Shown here: positions 45,351-53,621 of the stretch, piece after piece
Position numbering within the stretch: the first letter of the stretch is position 1
Layout of the letters: each line of letters opens with the position of its first letter
Source: Ruminiclostridium papyrosolvens C7
GTDB lineage: Bacteria > Bacillota > Clostridia > Acetivibrionales > DSM-1351
DNA: 64,000 bases
Assembly: GCF_000421965.1 (NCBI RefSeq)
Contig: NZ_ATAY01000085.1
Location: forward strand, 115,872 to 179,871
Reading direction: 5' to 3'
Made by a program: the position numbers and the translations under genes
Notes under the pieces: model-generated
What the model was told of the DNA's origin: nothing
The model's database searches: none
Seen by the model: only the letters and a program-made list of their open reading frames with translations

Positions 45351-45556
45351 TGTTGATAACTTCTGAATTACTTGTTAATTATAACATGTGGATATGTGAT
45401 ACTGTTTACAAAAAACTGTGAATAACTATAAAACCTCATGGGGATTAAGGATTCCCCGCGTTTTCTACATACTTTTTAATATTGCGTTATATATGTGGAT
45501 AATGTGTATAAATCTGTGCATAATTCAAATTTGATAGTTCACATAAGTGTGGAAAA
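45351..45556 (+). other. cluster of DnaA boxes in an intergenic region
   Basis: Four perfect TTATNCACA boxes, all in the same orientation (TGTGNATAA on the + strand), lie at 45417-45425, 45494-45502, 45503-45511 and 45515-45523. The one at 45494 is the strongest consensus TTATCCACA. Three one-mismatch boxes are at 45351-45359, 45387-45395 and 45548-45556. The ~280-base region is AT-rich and holds no gene. It may bind DnaA to titrate it or to regulate replication. No dnaA or dnaN gene is nearby, so it need not be the replication origin. Confidence 0.7.
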
Positions 45557-45561
45557 GTGAG

Positions 45562-47479
45562 TTAATTTGAATATTTCAAATTAAATCCGTACTGAAAAAG
45601 AGCATCATATTCTTCATTGTTATCCAATTTTTCAATTGTAATGGGAAGTTGTTCAGCTGATTTAGGCCAGCTCACAGGTAATCGTCCTTTGAAATTGCAG
45701 TTATCTCCGTAAATGACCGATGCAACTGCCCTTCCTTCCGTGCCTGGTAACCATGCCTCAACCAAGGCATCCCATTTATTAATCTCACTTGTAATTATCC
45801 TTGGTCTCCCAGATACAATAATGACAACGATGGGTTTTTTTGATTCATATGCAATTTTCAGTGTATGGGCATTATCACTAAAGGCCAGCCCCTCGCTTAA
45901 TCCCAGAGTCTTTTCATCGCCTTTTCCCTCAGCATAAGGATGTTCTCCTAAAACTGCAACAACAACATCTGCGTCTTTTATTTTTGCAGGATCGGTGATT
46001 ATAATACCTCTTCCCTCATCTGCCATTTCCTTAAATCCATCCAGAATAGTTGTACCACTCATCCACCTCTTATCTCCGACATCCAATCCACCTTGCCATG
46101 TCTTTGTCCACCCCCCGCATTGTACACCTATATTATCAGAGGCTGGTCCAATAACTGCAACTTTTGCTGATTTTTTGAGTGGAAGTATGTTCTTTTTATT
46201 TTTCAGAAGAACCAAGGATTCCTTCACAGCCTGTTCTGCAATTTTAATATTGGAATTCTGCCTGATATCATAATCCTTATTTGTCCTATCACCTTTATCG
46301 GCAAATTTGTTTGTCTCCATTTTTACTCTTAGTATTCTGAAAACTGCTTCATCTATCCATATTTATATCCTGACGCTTCTCACTTGCTGCCTCCAGTAAA
46401 CATTTATAGGACTCCTTCCACCGTTTCCCTTCCATTAATACATCTATTCCTGCATTCACTGCATTTACTACCTTTATATAAAGGCTGTTGCCATCCAGAT
46501 ATTCAACACCCTCATAGTCACTGATTACTACTCCCTGAAAGCCAATATCCTGCTTAAGTTTGTATTCTATTAGATCTCTTTCGGAGTGGTTTTTTCTGCC
46601 CTTTACACTGCTGTATGAGACCATAATTGTTTTAACTCCGGCTTTAACTGCATCCTTGTATACAGATATATATTTATCTTTAAGTTCCTCTGTGCTGATA
46701 TTGGTATTTCCACGATCAAGCAGTCCATTCGTGCCTGAGCCAAACTCAACTGCTCCGTCTGCCACGTAATGCTTTGCACATGCAATTATCCCCTTTTCCT
46801 GAAGAGATGTTATAAAAGGGGTTGCCATCATGGTCACAAGATCCGAGGTCTCACTGAAACACTCATAATCCCTCCCCCATCTTATATCGTTGCTTACTGC
46901 AACACACGGGGAAAATGTCCAATCAACGCCTATTGAATTTAATTCATCTGCCACGGCTGCTCCGATTTCCCTTGCAAGTTTTCCGTTACGGGTAGCCCCC
47001 AAGGCGATATTGTGAGGATATATAACGGTATCCTTCATGTTGTTGTTGCCATGAACTGCATCTACGGCAAATAAGAGAGGTATCGACAGCCTTGACTCTT
47101 TAGCCGCATTTTTATATGTACGTATCATTTTTCTCCAACCATCCGGGTTATTTTCTTCCGGAGCTGAGCCCCCTTGGGCAAAAACAGACCCTATTGAGTA
47201 GGTTTTAACATCCTGCACGGTAATATAGTCCTTTTCCGCCATAATCATCTGACCTACTTTTTCCTCCAGCGTCATATTTTTTATGTATGCAGTTATATTT
47301 TCTTTGATTGATTTTTCTTTGTCGTATATTGCCTTTACTCCTGAATTATTTCCGCTGTCTGTGGAAATATGAGTGTTGTTTGGAGCCTTATGTGTATTTG
47401 GTGTAGTATTACTGCAGCAGCATAGTGATATTATTAATAAAGAGGTCAGAAGTAATCTTTCCAGTCTTTTAAAGTTCAA
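45562..47479 (-). pseudogene. GH3 beta-glucosidase split by a frameshift
   Basis: Two adjacent frames form one family 3 glycoside hydrolase. The upstream part (47479-46349, 376 codons, TTG start after GGGGTG) has a lipoprotein-like leader ending in LCCCS and the GH3 barrel, with the nucleophile Asp in VVISDYEG. It ends at TGA after INMDR. Shifting frame by one at that point continues as IDEAVFRILRVKMETNKF, the expected GH3 linker, into the C-terminal domain (to 45562), which carries the GEHPYAEGKGDE acid/base region and the terminal LFQYGFNL. The observed sequence fits loss of five bases between ATAG repeats. Unless this is a sequencing error or programmed shift, the product is broken. Confidence 0.85.
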
Positions 47480-47607
47480 TTAATCACCCCAGTGTTTGGT
47501 ATATATTACTATAATATTAAAATTATTGTAATATATCAACAGTAATCTACTTATATCTTAATATAGTTAGTAGTATTTAATAAATTAATATAATCCGGAG
47601 GTTTTCA

Positions 47608-48501
47608 ATGAGAAGATTACTACCCTTTATTACCTTAATACTTATTATATGCCTTACTTTGGCATCTTCAGCTTCTACTGAAGCCCTTCCTGCCGAGAAT
47701 AACCATATAAGCATGTGGAAAGTTACAAATCAAAATGATGCCTCGGAAAGAAATATTACATACCTTCTGGGATCATTATCAATTACAGACAAAAGCATAT
47801 TCCCTTTAAATTCACAACTTGAAAAGGTATACAATGAATGTTCAAAAATCATTGTAGAAACAGACATGACAAAAACTACACAGGATCAAACCGTAACAGC
47901 CCTGCTAAAATATGGACTGCTATCAAAAACAACCATAGATAAGGTGTTAACAAAGGAACAGTATACAAAAGCAGACAACCTTATAAAAAAGTATACTCAG
48001 AATAAGAAATCACTTTCTGCCTATAAGACTTTTATGCCCTGGGTAATAGAAAACCTGATTTCTAGTCTTTCAATTAGCAACTCACCAAATTTTTTACAAG
48101 ACCCTGTTCCTTCATATTTTATAACAAAGGCAAAGAAGGACGGAAAGTCAATACTTGAAATTGAATCTCCCGATTCACAGCTAAGCAGGCTCAGCTCAAT
48201 GTCATATTCTCTTCAAGGTTCACTACTTGAAAATACCATTAAAGTTATAGAAAAGGAATCTGAAGCTGTAAAAAATGCAACGGCATTATGGAAAGACGGT
48301 GACATCGAGGGCCTTAGCGAGCTATATTCATTTGACAAGGCCACTCAAACAACGGTAACCCAAAAAACCTATGAATGCATTACAAAATATTTAAAATCCG
48401 GAGGTAAATATTTTGCCATAGCAGATATTTCAAGATTGACTGGAAAGAGCGGTATTATTAATATGCTCAGGGAAAAAGGCTATAAAGTAGAACAGCTGTA
48501 G
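47608..48501 (+). CDS. TraB/GumN family secreted protein
   Basis: A 297-residue protein with a signal peptide (about 1-25). It has the TraB/GumN layout: NITYLLGSLSITD near residue 49 in place of the usual YLLGTIHxxD, helical middle, and a C-terminal GGKYFAIADISRLTGKSGII matching the family's FxxVGAxHLxGxxGL pattern. Relatives (TIKI/PrgY) are proposed metalloproteases, but the His of the first motif is Ser here (SLS), and the last motif also lacks His (ISR), so catalytic activity is doubtful. CCGGAGG precedes the ATG. It is divergent from the GH3 gene. Confidence 0.75.
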   Translation: MRRLLPFITLILIICLTLASSASTEALPAENNHISMWKVTNQNDASERNITYLLGSLSITDKSIFPLNSQLEKVYNECSKIIVETDMTKTTQDQTVTALLKYGLLSKTTIDKVLTKEQYTKADNLIKKYTQNKKSLSAYKTFMPWVIENLISSLSISNSPNFLQDPVPSYFITKAKKDGKSILEIESPDSQLSRLSSMSYSLQGSLLENTIKVIEKESEAVKNATALWKDGDIEGLSELYSFDKATQTTVTQKTYECITKYLKSGGKYFAIADISRLTGKSGIINMLREKGYKVEQL

Positions 48502-48526
48502 TACTTAAAAGGGGCTTGCAGGTAAA

Positions 48527-49081
48527 TTACTCCCATCTGCGTCCTATTTCATTGGCAATGCCTAAGCAATCACATATTTTCATAACCTGATGATTCAGTA
48601 CATCATCCAGTGTTTTCGGCTTATTATAAAAAGCCGGCATTGGCGGTATTATTTTCACTCCAAGTCGTGAGAGCTTAAGCATATTTTCAAGGTGTATGGA
48701 ATTAAGCGGAGTTTCTCTGGGACAAATGATGAGCTTTCGTGATTCTTTAAGAGCAACATCTGCAGCTCTTGATACAAGAGTGTCGCAGATACCGTTTGAA
48801 ATGCAAGCCAGTGTCTTCATACTACACGGAACAATTACTGTTGCGTCAGTTATATATGAGCCGCTGGATATCCTCGCAGCCAAGCCATCATTATCATATG
48901 TGTAATTTGCAAGCCCCAACACTTGCTCAATACTGTAGTCCGTTTCGAGTCCTATATTCTTAACGGCATATTTGCTCATTACAAGATGAGTTGTTACTTG
49001 GGGTACAATCTTAAGTACCTCAAGGAGTCTGATTCCATAAATGGCTCCTGAAGCCCCGGTAATCCCTACAACTATATTTAT
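48527..49081 (-). CDS. ubiX: flavin prenyltransferase UbiX with apparent AUA start
   Basis: UbiX/Pad1-type enzyme joining dimethylallyl phosphate to FMN, giving the prenyl-FMN cofactor of UbiD decarboxylases. The frame encodes the FMN-binding INIVVGITGASGAIYGIRLL at its very start, then PCSMKTLACISNG and CPRETPLNSIHLENML. The expected initiator codon, 49081-49079, is ATA; AGGTG lies six bases upstream and a stop (TAA) is the preceding codon, so no ATG, GTG or TTG exists before residue 36 (MSKYAVKN). At 184 residues from ATA the length is normal. No ubiD is in the window. Either rare AUA initiation, point mutation or sequencing error. Confidence 0.82.
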   Translation of the reverse strand: MNIVVGITGASGAIYGIRLLEVLKIVPQVTTHLVMSKYAVKNIGLETDYSIEQVLGLANYTYDNDGLAARISSGSYITDATVIVPCSMKTLACISNGICDTLVSRAADVALKESRKLIICPRETPLNSIHLENMLKLSRLGVKIIPPMPAFYNKPKTLDDVLNHQVMKICDCLGIANEIGRRWE

Positions 49082-49134
49082 TTAAAACACCTGCCTTTTT
49101 TCATTAATAATTATTTTTCTAATGTTTTGAATTG

Positions 49135-49165
49135 TTGACATTTATTTTAAGATTTATGATATTAT
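49135..49165 (+). promoter_or_regulatory. candidate promoter of the GH94 gene
   Basis: TTGACA (49135-49140) followed by TATTAT (49160-49165) at 19 bases, or GATATT at 17 bases. Confidence 0.5.
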
Positions 49166-49197
49166 TATCTCTGAATTTGGTTTTCGGAGGTGCTTTA

Positions 49198-51672
49198 ATG
49201 AATTTTGGTCATTTTAATCCAGTTAACAAGGAGTATGTTATTACCCGCCCGGATACTCCTGCCCCCTGGTGTAATTATCTTGGGTCTGTAGACTACGGTG
49301 CAATTATATCCAACAATGCAACGGGCTATAGTTTTGTAAAATCCGGTGCAGCCGGGAGAATAATTCGTTTCAGATTAAATTCAATGTCCAACGATCAACC
49401 CGGAAGATTTATTTATATACGGGACAATGCAGACGGGGATTACTGGTCAGGCTCGTGGCAGCCGGTTTGTAAATCAATTGACAGCTATAAGAGTGAGTGC
49501 AGACATGGAACTGCCTACACTATTATTTCTTCCTCCTACAAGGATATAGAAAGCCGTACCCTTTACTATGTTCCTCTTGATAAAAACTATGAAGTATGGA
49601 ATTTGAGAATAAAGAATACTGGCATAAACAAACGGAGCTTATCTATATATGGCATGGCGGAATTTACAAACCATGATCACTATGAAAATGACACTGTAAA
49701 TCTTCAATATTCGCAATTTATAAGTAAAACATATTTTAAAGATAATCACATACTCCAGGTAATTAACGAAAATGGAAGTGAGGCATCAGCAGATGTTGAA
49801 GGAACTTCCAATAAAAAGGGCGACCCCATATACAGGTTCTTCGGTCTGGCAGGACAGTCAGTTTCTGCTTTTGACGGCGAAAGAGATGTGTTTATAGGTA
49901 ACTACAGAAATTATGGCAATCCTGTTGCCGTAGAATCGGGAAGGTGTTCAAATACCGTTGCCTATAACGGAAATTCCTTTGGGGCTCTCCAGACAGATAT
50001 AGAATTAAATCCCGGTGAGGAAGCTGAAATGACTTTCCTCCTTGGAGCAGGAAATGACGAGTTTGCAAGAAATTTAATTTCAAAATATGATACCGTTGGA
50101 AAGACGAATAAGTGCTCTTGTGAAGATGCTTTTGACTTCAGCGAAGTTGTATCACATGAGCTTACACAACTTAAAACCTTCTGGCATTCAAGGCTGGGCA
50201 ACCTTCAGGTGGAAACCCCGGATGATAATTTTAATAATATGGCAAACGTCTGGAATGCATACCAGTGCTTTATAACATTTTTCTGGTCCAGAGCAGCCTC
50301 CTTCCAATACTGCGGTCTGAGAAACGGTTTAGGATACCGTGACACGGTACAGGATATACAGGGTATAATCCACTTAGACCCTAATGCTGCACGAGAAAGA
50401 CTTTGGCTTATGCTTTCGGGACAAGTTTCCAACGGCGGCGGTCTGCCTCTTGTGAAGTTCGATCATATGCCCGGAAAGGAAGCTACTCCTGATGAATCAC
50501 AATATGCAAAAGAGACGGGACAATCCTTCTACCGGGCAGATGATGCACTTTGGCTCTTCCCAACTGTTATTACATATATTAAAGAAAGCGGCGATTGGAA
50601 CTTTATAGATGAAAAAATCCCTTATGCAGACAAGGGTGAAGCAACTGTTTACACTCACCTGAAACAAGCGATACAGTTTAACTTGGACAGACAAGGTAGC
50701 CATGGTCTGCCTGCCGGTTTGTTTGCTGACTGGAACGATTGCCTTAGACTTGGCTCAAAGGGAGAATCTCTTTTCGTGGCATTCCAGCTGTACCATGCCC
50801 TTAAAATTTTTGAAGAATTTGCAGTTAAAAAGGGTGCTTCAGCTGATATGGTATGGGCAAAAGACCGTCTTGAAGAATTAAGCGGAAATCTCCAAAAATC
50901 CGCATGGGAAGGGGATCAATATGTCCGTGGATTCACTGATGACGGATATATTATCGGATCAAAGAACAATTCCGAAGCAAGCCTGTGGCTTAATCCTCAG
51001 GTCTGGTCCGTTATAAGCGGTGCTGCTGAAGGTGAAAAGGCCAGTACCGTTCTTGATAAGGTATATGCCAATCTGAATACTAAATATGGTGCAATGTTAT
51101 TTTACCCGGCTTTCAGGGAATATGGTCTTCCTGTGGCAAGAATGTCACTTTTTAATGCTGGAACCAAGGAAAATGCTGGAATATTCTCACAGCCCCAAGG
51201 CTGGTTGATATTAGCTGAAACAATAATAGGAAATGGCAACAGGGCCTATGAATATTTTACCGAAATAAATCCGGCTGCCATGAATGACAATGCCGAAAAG
51301 AGAAAACTGGAGCCATATATCCACGGTCAGGCCACAGAAGGAATTGATACCCAAAATCACGGACGTTCACATGTTCACTGGCTGACAGGTACAGCTTCAA
51401 CCGTCATGGTTTCAATGGTGTACGGAATTCTGGGATTACAACCTGAGTACGATGGTATAAAAATCAATCCATGCATCCCTTCAATCTGGAAGAACTTTAA
51501 AATGACAAAGGTGTTTAGAAATAATGTTCTCAATATAACTGTCGACAACAGTCAGGGAGTGGAAAAAGGAGTACAATACGTTACCGTTAACGGGAAACAC
51601 ATTGATGGCTGTTATATCAGCATAAATGAACTTAAGGATACTAATGAAATAGTAGTAGTAATGGGAAAATAA
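49198..51672 (+). CDS. GH94 disaccharide phosphorylase (cellobiose/chitobiose type)
   Basis: Cytosolic phosphorylase of 824 residues that splits a beta-linked disaccharide or oligosaccharide with phosphate into alpha-sugar-1-phosphate and the shorter sugar, saving ATP. The N-terminal beta-sandwich opens with NKEYVITRPDTPAPWCNYLG. The helical barrel carries GYRDTVQDI, the general-acid Asp in FADWNDCLRLG, and GTKENAGIF and WLTGTAS, which contact phosphate and sugar. GGAGGTG before ATG 49198 sets the start. In this organism type cellobiose or cellodextrin is the likely substrate, but the opening residues also recall N,N'-diacetylchitobiose phosphorylase, so specificity is open. It is monocistronic. 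Confidence 0.88.
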   Translation: MNFGHFNPVNKEYVITRPDTPAPWCNYLGSVDYGAIISNNATGYSFVKSGAAGRIIRFRLNSMSNDQPGRFIYIRDNADGDYWSGSWQPVCKSIDSYKSECRHGTAYTIISSSYKDIESRTLYYVPLDKNYEVWNLRIKNTGINKRSLSIYGMAEFTNHDHYENDTVNLQYSQFISKTYFKDNHILQVINENGSEASADVEGTSNKKGDPIYRFFGLAGQSVSAFDGERDVFIGNYRNYGNPVAVESGRCSNTVAYNGNSFGALQTDIELNPGEEAEMTFLLGAGNDEFARNLISKYDTVGKTNKCSCEDAFDFSEVVSHELTQLKTFWHSRLGNLQVETPDDNFNNMANVWNAYQCFITFFWSRAASFQYCGLRNGLGYRDTVQDIQGIIHLDPNAARERLWLMLSGQVSNGGGLPLVKFDHMPGKEATPDESQYAKETGQSFYRADDALWLFPTVITYIKESGDWNFIDEKIPYADKGEATVYTHLKQAIQFNLDRQGSHGLPAGLFADWNDCLRLGSKGESLFVAFQLYHALKIFEEFAVKKGASADMVWAKDRLEELSGNLQKSAWEGDQYVRGFTDDGYIIGSKNNSEASLWLNPQVWSVISGAAEGEKASTVLDKVYANLNTKYGAMLFYPAFREYGLPVARMSLFNAGTKENAGIFSQPQGWLILAETIIGNGNRAYEYFTEINPAAMNDNAEKRKLEPYIHGQATEGIDTQNHGRSHVHWLTGTASTVMVSMVYGILGLQPEYDGIKINPCIPSIWKNFKMTKVFRNNVLNITVDNSQGVEKGVQYVTVNGKHIDGCYISINELKDTNEIVVVMGK

Positions 51673-51680
51673 AAGAGAAA

Positions 51681-51711
51681 GCAGGGTATGATATATTATC
51701 ACATACCCTGC
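51681..51711. terminator. bidirectional terminator
   Basis: GCAGGGTATG / CATACCCTGC hairpin between the convergent GH94 and metal-transporter genes, T-rich on both sides. Confidence 0.85.
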
Positions 51712-51717
51712 TTCTTG

Positions 51718-52554
51718 TTATATAAACCTTTTCCTTAATCCAAGCGTTATAAAGTAAATAACCGCAGCAATAATAACTATTGTTGCCCCCGTTGCAGTAT
51801 CCAGATAGTATGACATGATAAGTCCACCAATACCTGAAACAAAAGAAATCAGTAACGCAATGATATTGTACTGCCGGGCGTTTGTTGATACATTTCTTGC
51901 AGCTGCGGCGGGAAGAACCAGGAGTGAATTAATTATCAAAAGTCCGATCCACTGTATGCTGACTGTTACCACCACTGCAATAGCAGATGTGAAAGCCAGT
52001 TCAACCGCTATAGTATTTATTCCGCGGCTTTTTGCCAGTGATTGATTCAAGCTTACCAAAAGTATTTTATTGTAAAACATTAACCAAAGTACGATTATTA
52101 CAATGGCTATAATGAGTAATAGCCCTACCTCTCCGGCACTTATACTTAAAAGATCCCCCACCAGTACAGAAGAGTATTTACCGCTGCCTTTCGAATATAT
52201 TAGGACAACACCCAAGGCTATTGCAGCAGAAGAAAATACACCTATAACCGTATCCGTGGATGTCTTTGTTTTATTCTTCACAATTGTAATCAGTACGGAA
52301 AAAGCAATAGAAAACACTATCGCAGACCACATAGGCTGAAAAATACCTATTGCAGTGCCTATTGCAATCCCGGTAAACGCACCATGCCCCAAGGCATCAG
52401 AGAAAAATGCCATACGGTTGTTTACAATGATTGTTCCCAGAATACCAAATACCGGAGCAATCAGCAAAATAGCCAGAAAGGCATTTTTCATAAATTCATA
52501 GCTAAGCCAACTGAACGGGAGAATAATATCAAGTATTTTATATATCTGCTCCAT
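51718..52554 (-). CDS. zinc/manganese-type ABC transporter permease
   Basis: ABC-3 family permease (278 residues, about eight transmembrane helices) for Zn2+, Mn2+ or Fe2+ uptake. Seen are the family's NNRMAFFSDALGHGAFTGIA coupling region, SIQWIGLLIINSLLVLPAAA and a closing PLxYxLxxATG-type YLDTATGATIVI. Its start codon overlaps the stop of the ATPase gene by one base (TAATG), so they are translated together. No solute-binding lipoprotein gene is adjacent, which is unusual for this transporter class. A Zur- or MntR-type operator was not identified. Confidence 0.9.
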   Translation of the reverse strand: MEQIYKILDIILPFSWLSYEFMKNAFLAILLIAPVFGILGTIIVNNRMAFFSDALGHGAFTGIAIGTAIGIFQPMWSAIVFSIAFSVLITIVKNKTKTSTDTVIGVFSSAAIALGVVLIYSKGSGKYSSVLVGDLLSISAGEVGLLLIIAIVIIVLWLMFYNKILLVSLNQSLAKSRGINTIAVELAFTSAIAVVVTVSIQWIGLLIINSLLVLPAAAARNVSTNARQYNIIALLISFVSGIGGLIMSYYLDTATGATIVIIAAVIYFITLGLRKRFI

Positions 52555-53363
52555 TATTTCCCGCCTCCGTTCTCGTCGGTTTCATTTCCCAAAATACCGG
52601 TCAGACCAAAGGTTTCATGCATACGTTCATCAGTATAAACTTCTTCCGGAGTTCCGTTAAGTATTACAGTCCTGTTTAACAAAACCACCCTGTCTGCATG
52701 TTTCCTTACCAAATCAAGGTCATGGGATACAAGTATTATAGTCAGATCATACTCTTTTCTTATCTTAGATACAATCTCATAGAAAACTTCAAGACCCTTC
52801 CTGTCAACTCCTGACACCGGCTCGTCCAGAAGTAAAAGCTGTGGCATTGGCTCAAGTGCCAGCGCCAGTAACACTCTTTGCAACTCTCCACCGGACAAAG
52901 CTCCCAATCGTTTGTCTATAAGTTTATCCGCCTGAACTCTGTCCAGACAATCTATAATTCTTTTGTCCACTTTTTTTGAAACACCCTGCCATGCAGGTTT
53001 TCTACTCATACATGATGCAAACAGGTTTCTTACGCTAAGAGGTGCGGAAGTATCAAATTCCAGTTGCTGAGGTACATACCCGACAACAGGCCTCCCGGCA
53101 GCCTCCCCACTGGCTCCTGCAAACACAATATTACCCTCATGCTTAATTTCTCCGAGTATAGATTTAAGCAAAGTACTCTTTCCTGCCCCATTAGGGCCTA
53201 TAATCGCAGTCAGCTCCCCACAGTGCAGGTGAAGATTTACATCCTGTAATATTTGCGTTCTGCCTATCGTTACTGAAAAATTCTCTATCTTAGTACAGCA
53301 GTATCCGCAACAGCCCAAGCTATTCTCACAATTTCCCCTGTGCTTTCCAATAAACTCTTCCAT
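52554..53363 (-). CDS. metal ABC transporter ATP-binding protein with Cys-rich N-terminus
   Basis: ATPase subunit (269 residues). Walker A IIGPNGAGKST, Q-loop YVPQQLEF, ABC signature LSGGELQRV, Walker B LLLLDEPVSG and switch His in ILVSHDLDL are all seen. The first 26 residues precede the normal domain start (TKIENFSVTIG) and hold five Cys within about 13 residues (NCENSLGCCGYCC), plus a C-terminal Gly/Asp/Glu tail. The Cys cluster may bind metal and regulate uptake; that is inference. GAGG lies before the ATG. It pairs with the permease gene downstream. Confidence 0.9.
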   Translation of the reverse strand: MEEFIGKHRGNCENSLGCCGYCCTKIENFSVTIGRTQILQDVNLHLHCGELTAIIGPNGAGKSTLLKSILGEIKHEGNIVFAGASGEAAGRPVVGYVPQQLEFDTSAPLSVRNLFASCMSRKPAWQGVSKKVDKRIIDCLDRVQADKLIDKRLGALSGGELQRVLLALALEPMPQLLLLDEPVSGVDRKGLEVFYEIVSKIRKEYDLTIILVSHDLDLVRKHADRVVLLNRTVILNGTPEEVYTDERMHETFGLTGILGNETDENGGGK

Positions 53364-53621
53364 TATATTTCCTCATATTCCAATAATATTGCAGTTAATT
53401 TTAGTATTAACTATTATACACCTTTCCCTTTGAAAAGATAATATTTTTAAAATTATATGGTATTAATATCTGCCTATATGCAAACACTTAGTTATATGTG
53501 TTGAGAAATTTTAGTATTAATTTTTTTATTATATAGTTATAATTTTTGTAATATATACTTATTTTTATATATTTTTGTGTTAATATGTTTAATGTAATAA
53601 TTATATTGGGGAGGACTAATA

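Noticed and set aside
45301..45561. Chromosomal replication origin oriC
   Set aside because: DnaA boxes are present but no dnaA, dnaN, recF or gyrB gene is nearby, and no clear AT-rich unwinding element with ordered trios was confirmed. Listed only as a DnaA-box cluster.
46320..46322. Start codon of a separate 252-residue gene for the GH3 C-terminal half
   Set aside because: There is no ribosome site, and the preceding bases encode the GH3 linker in the same frame, so it is the rest of a frameshifted gene.
49132..49197. 22-residue hydrophobic N-terminal extension of GH94, resembling a signal peptide
   Set aside because: The segment spans the promoter -10 region and GGAGGTG directly precedes the ATG at 49198. 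GH94 phosphorylases act inside the cell.
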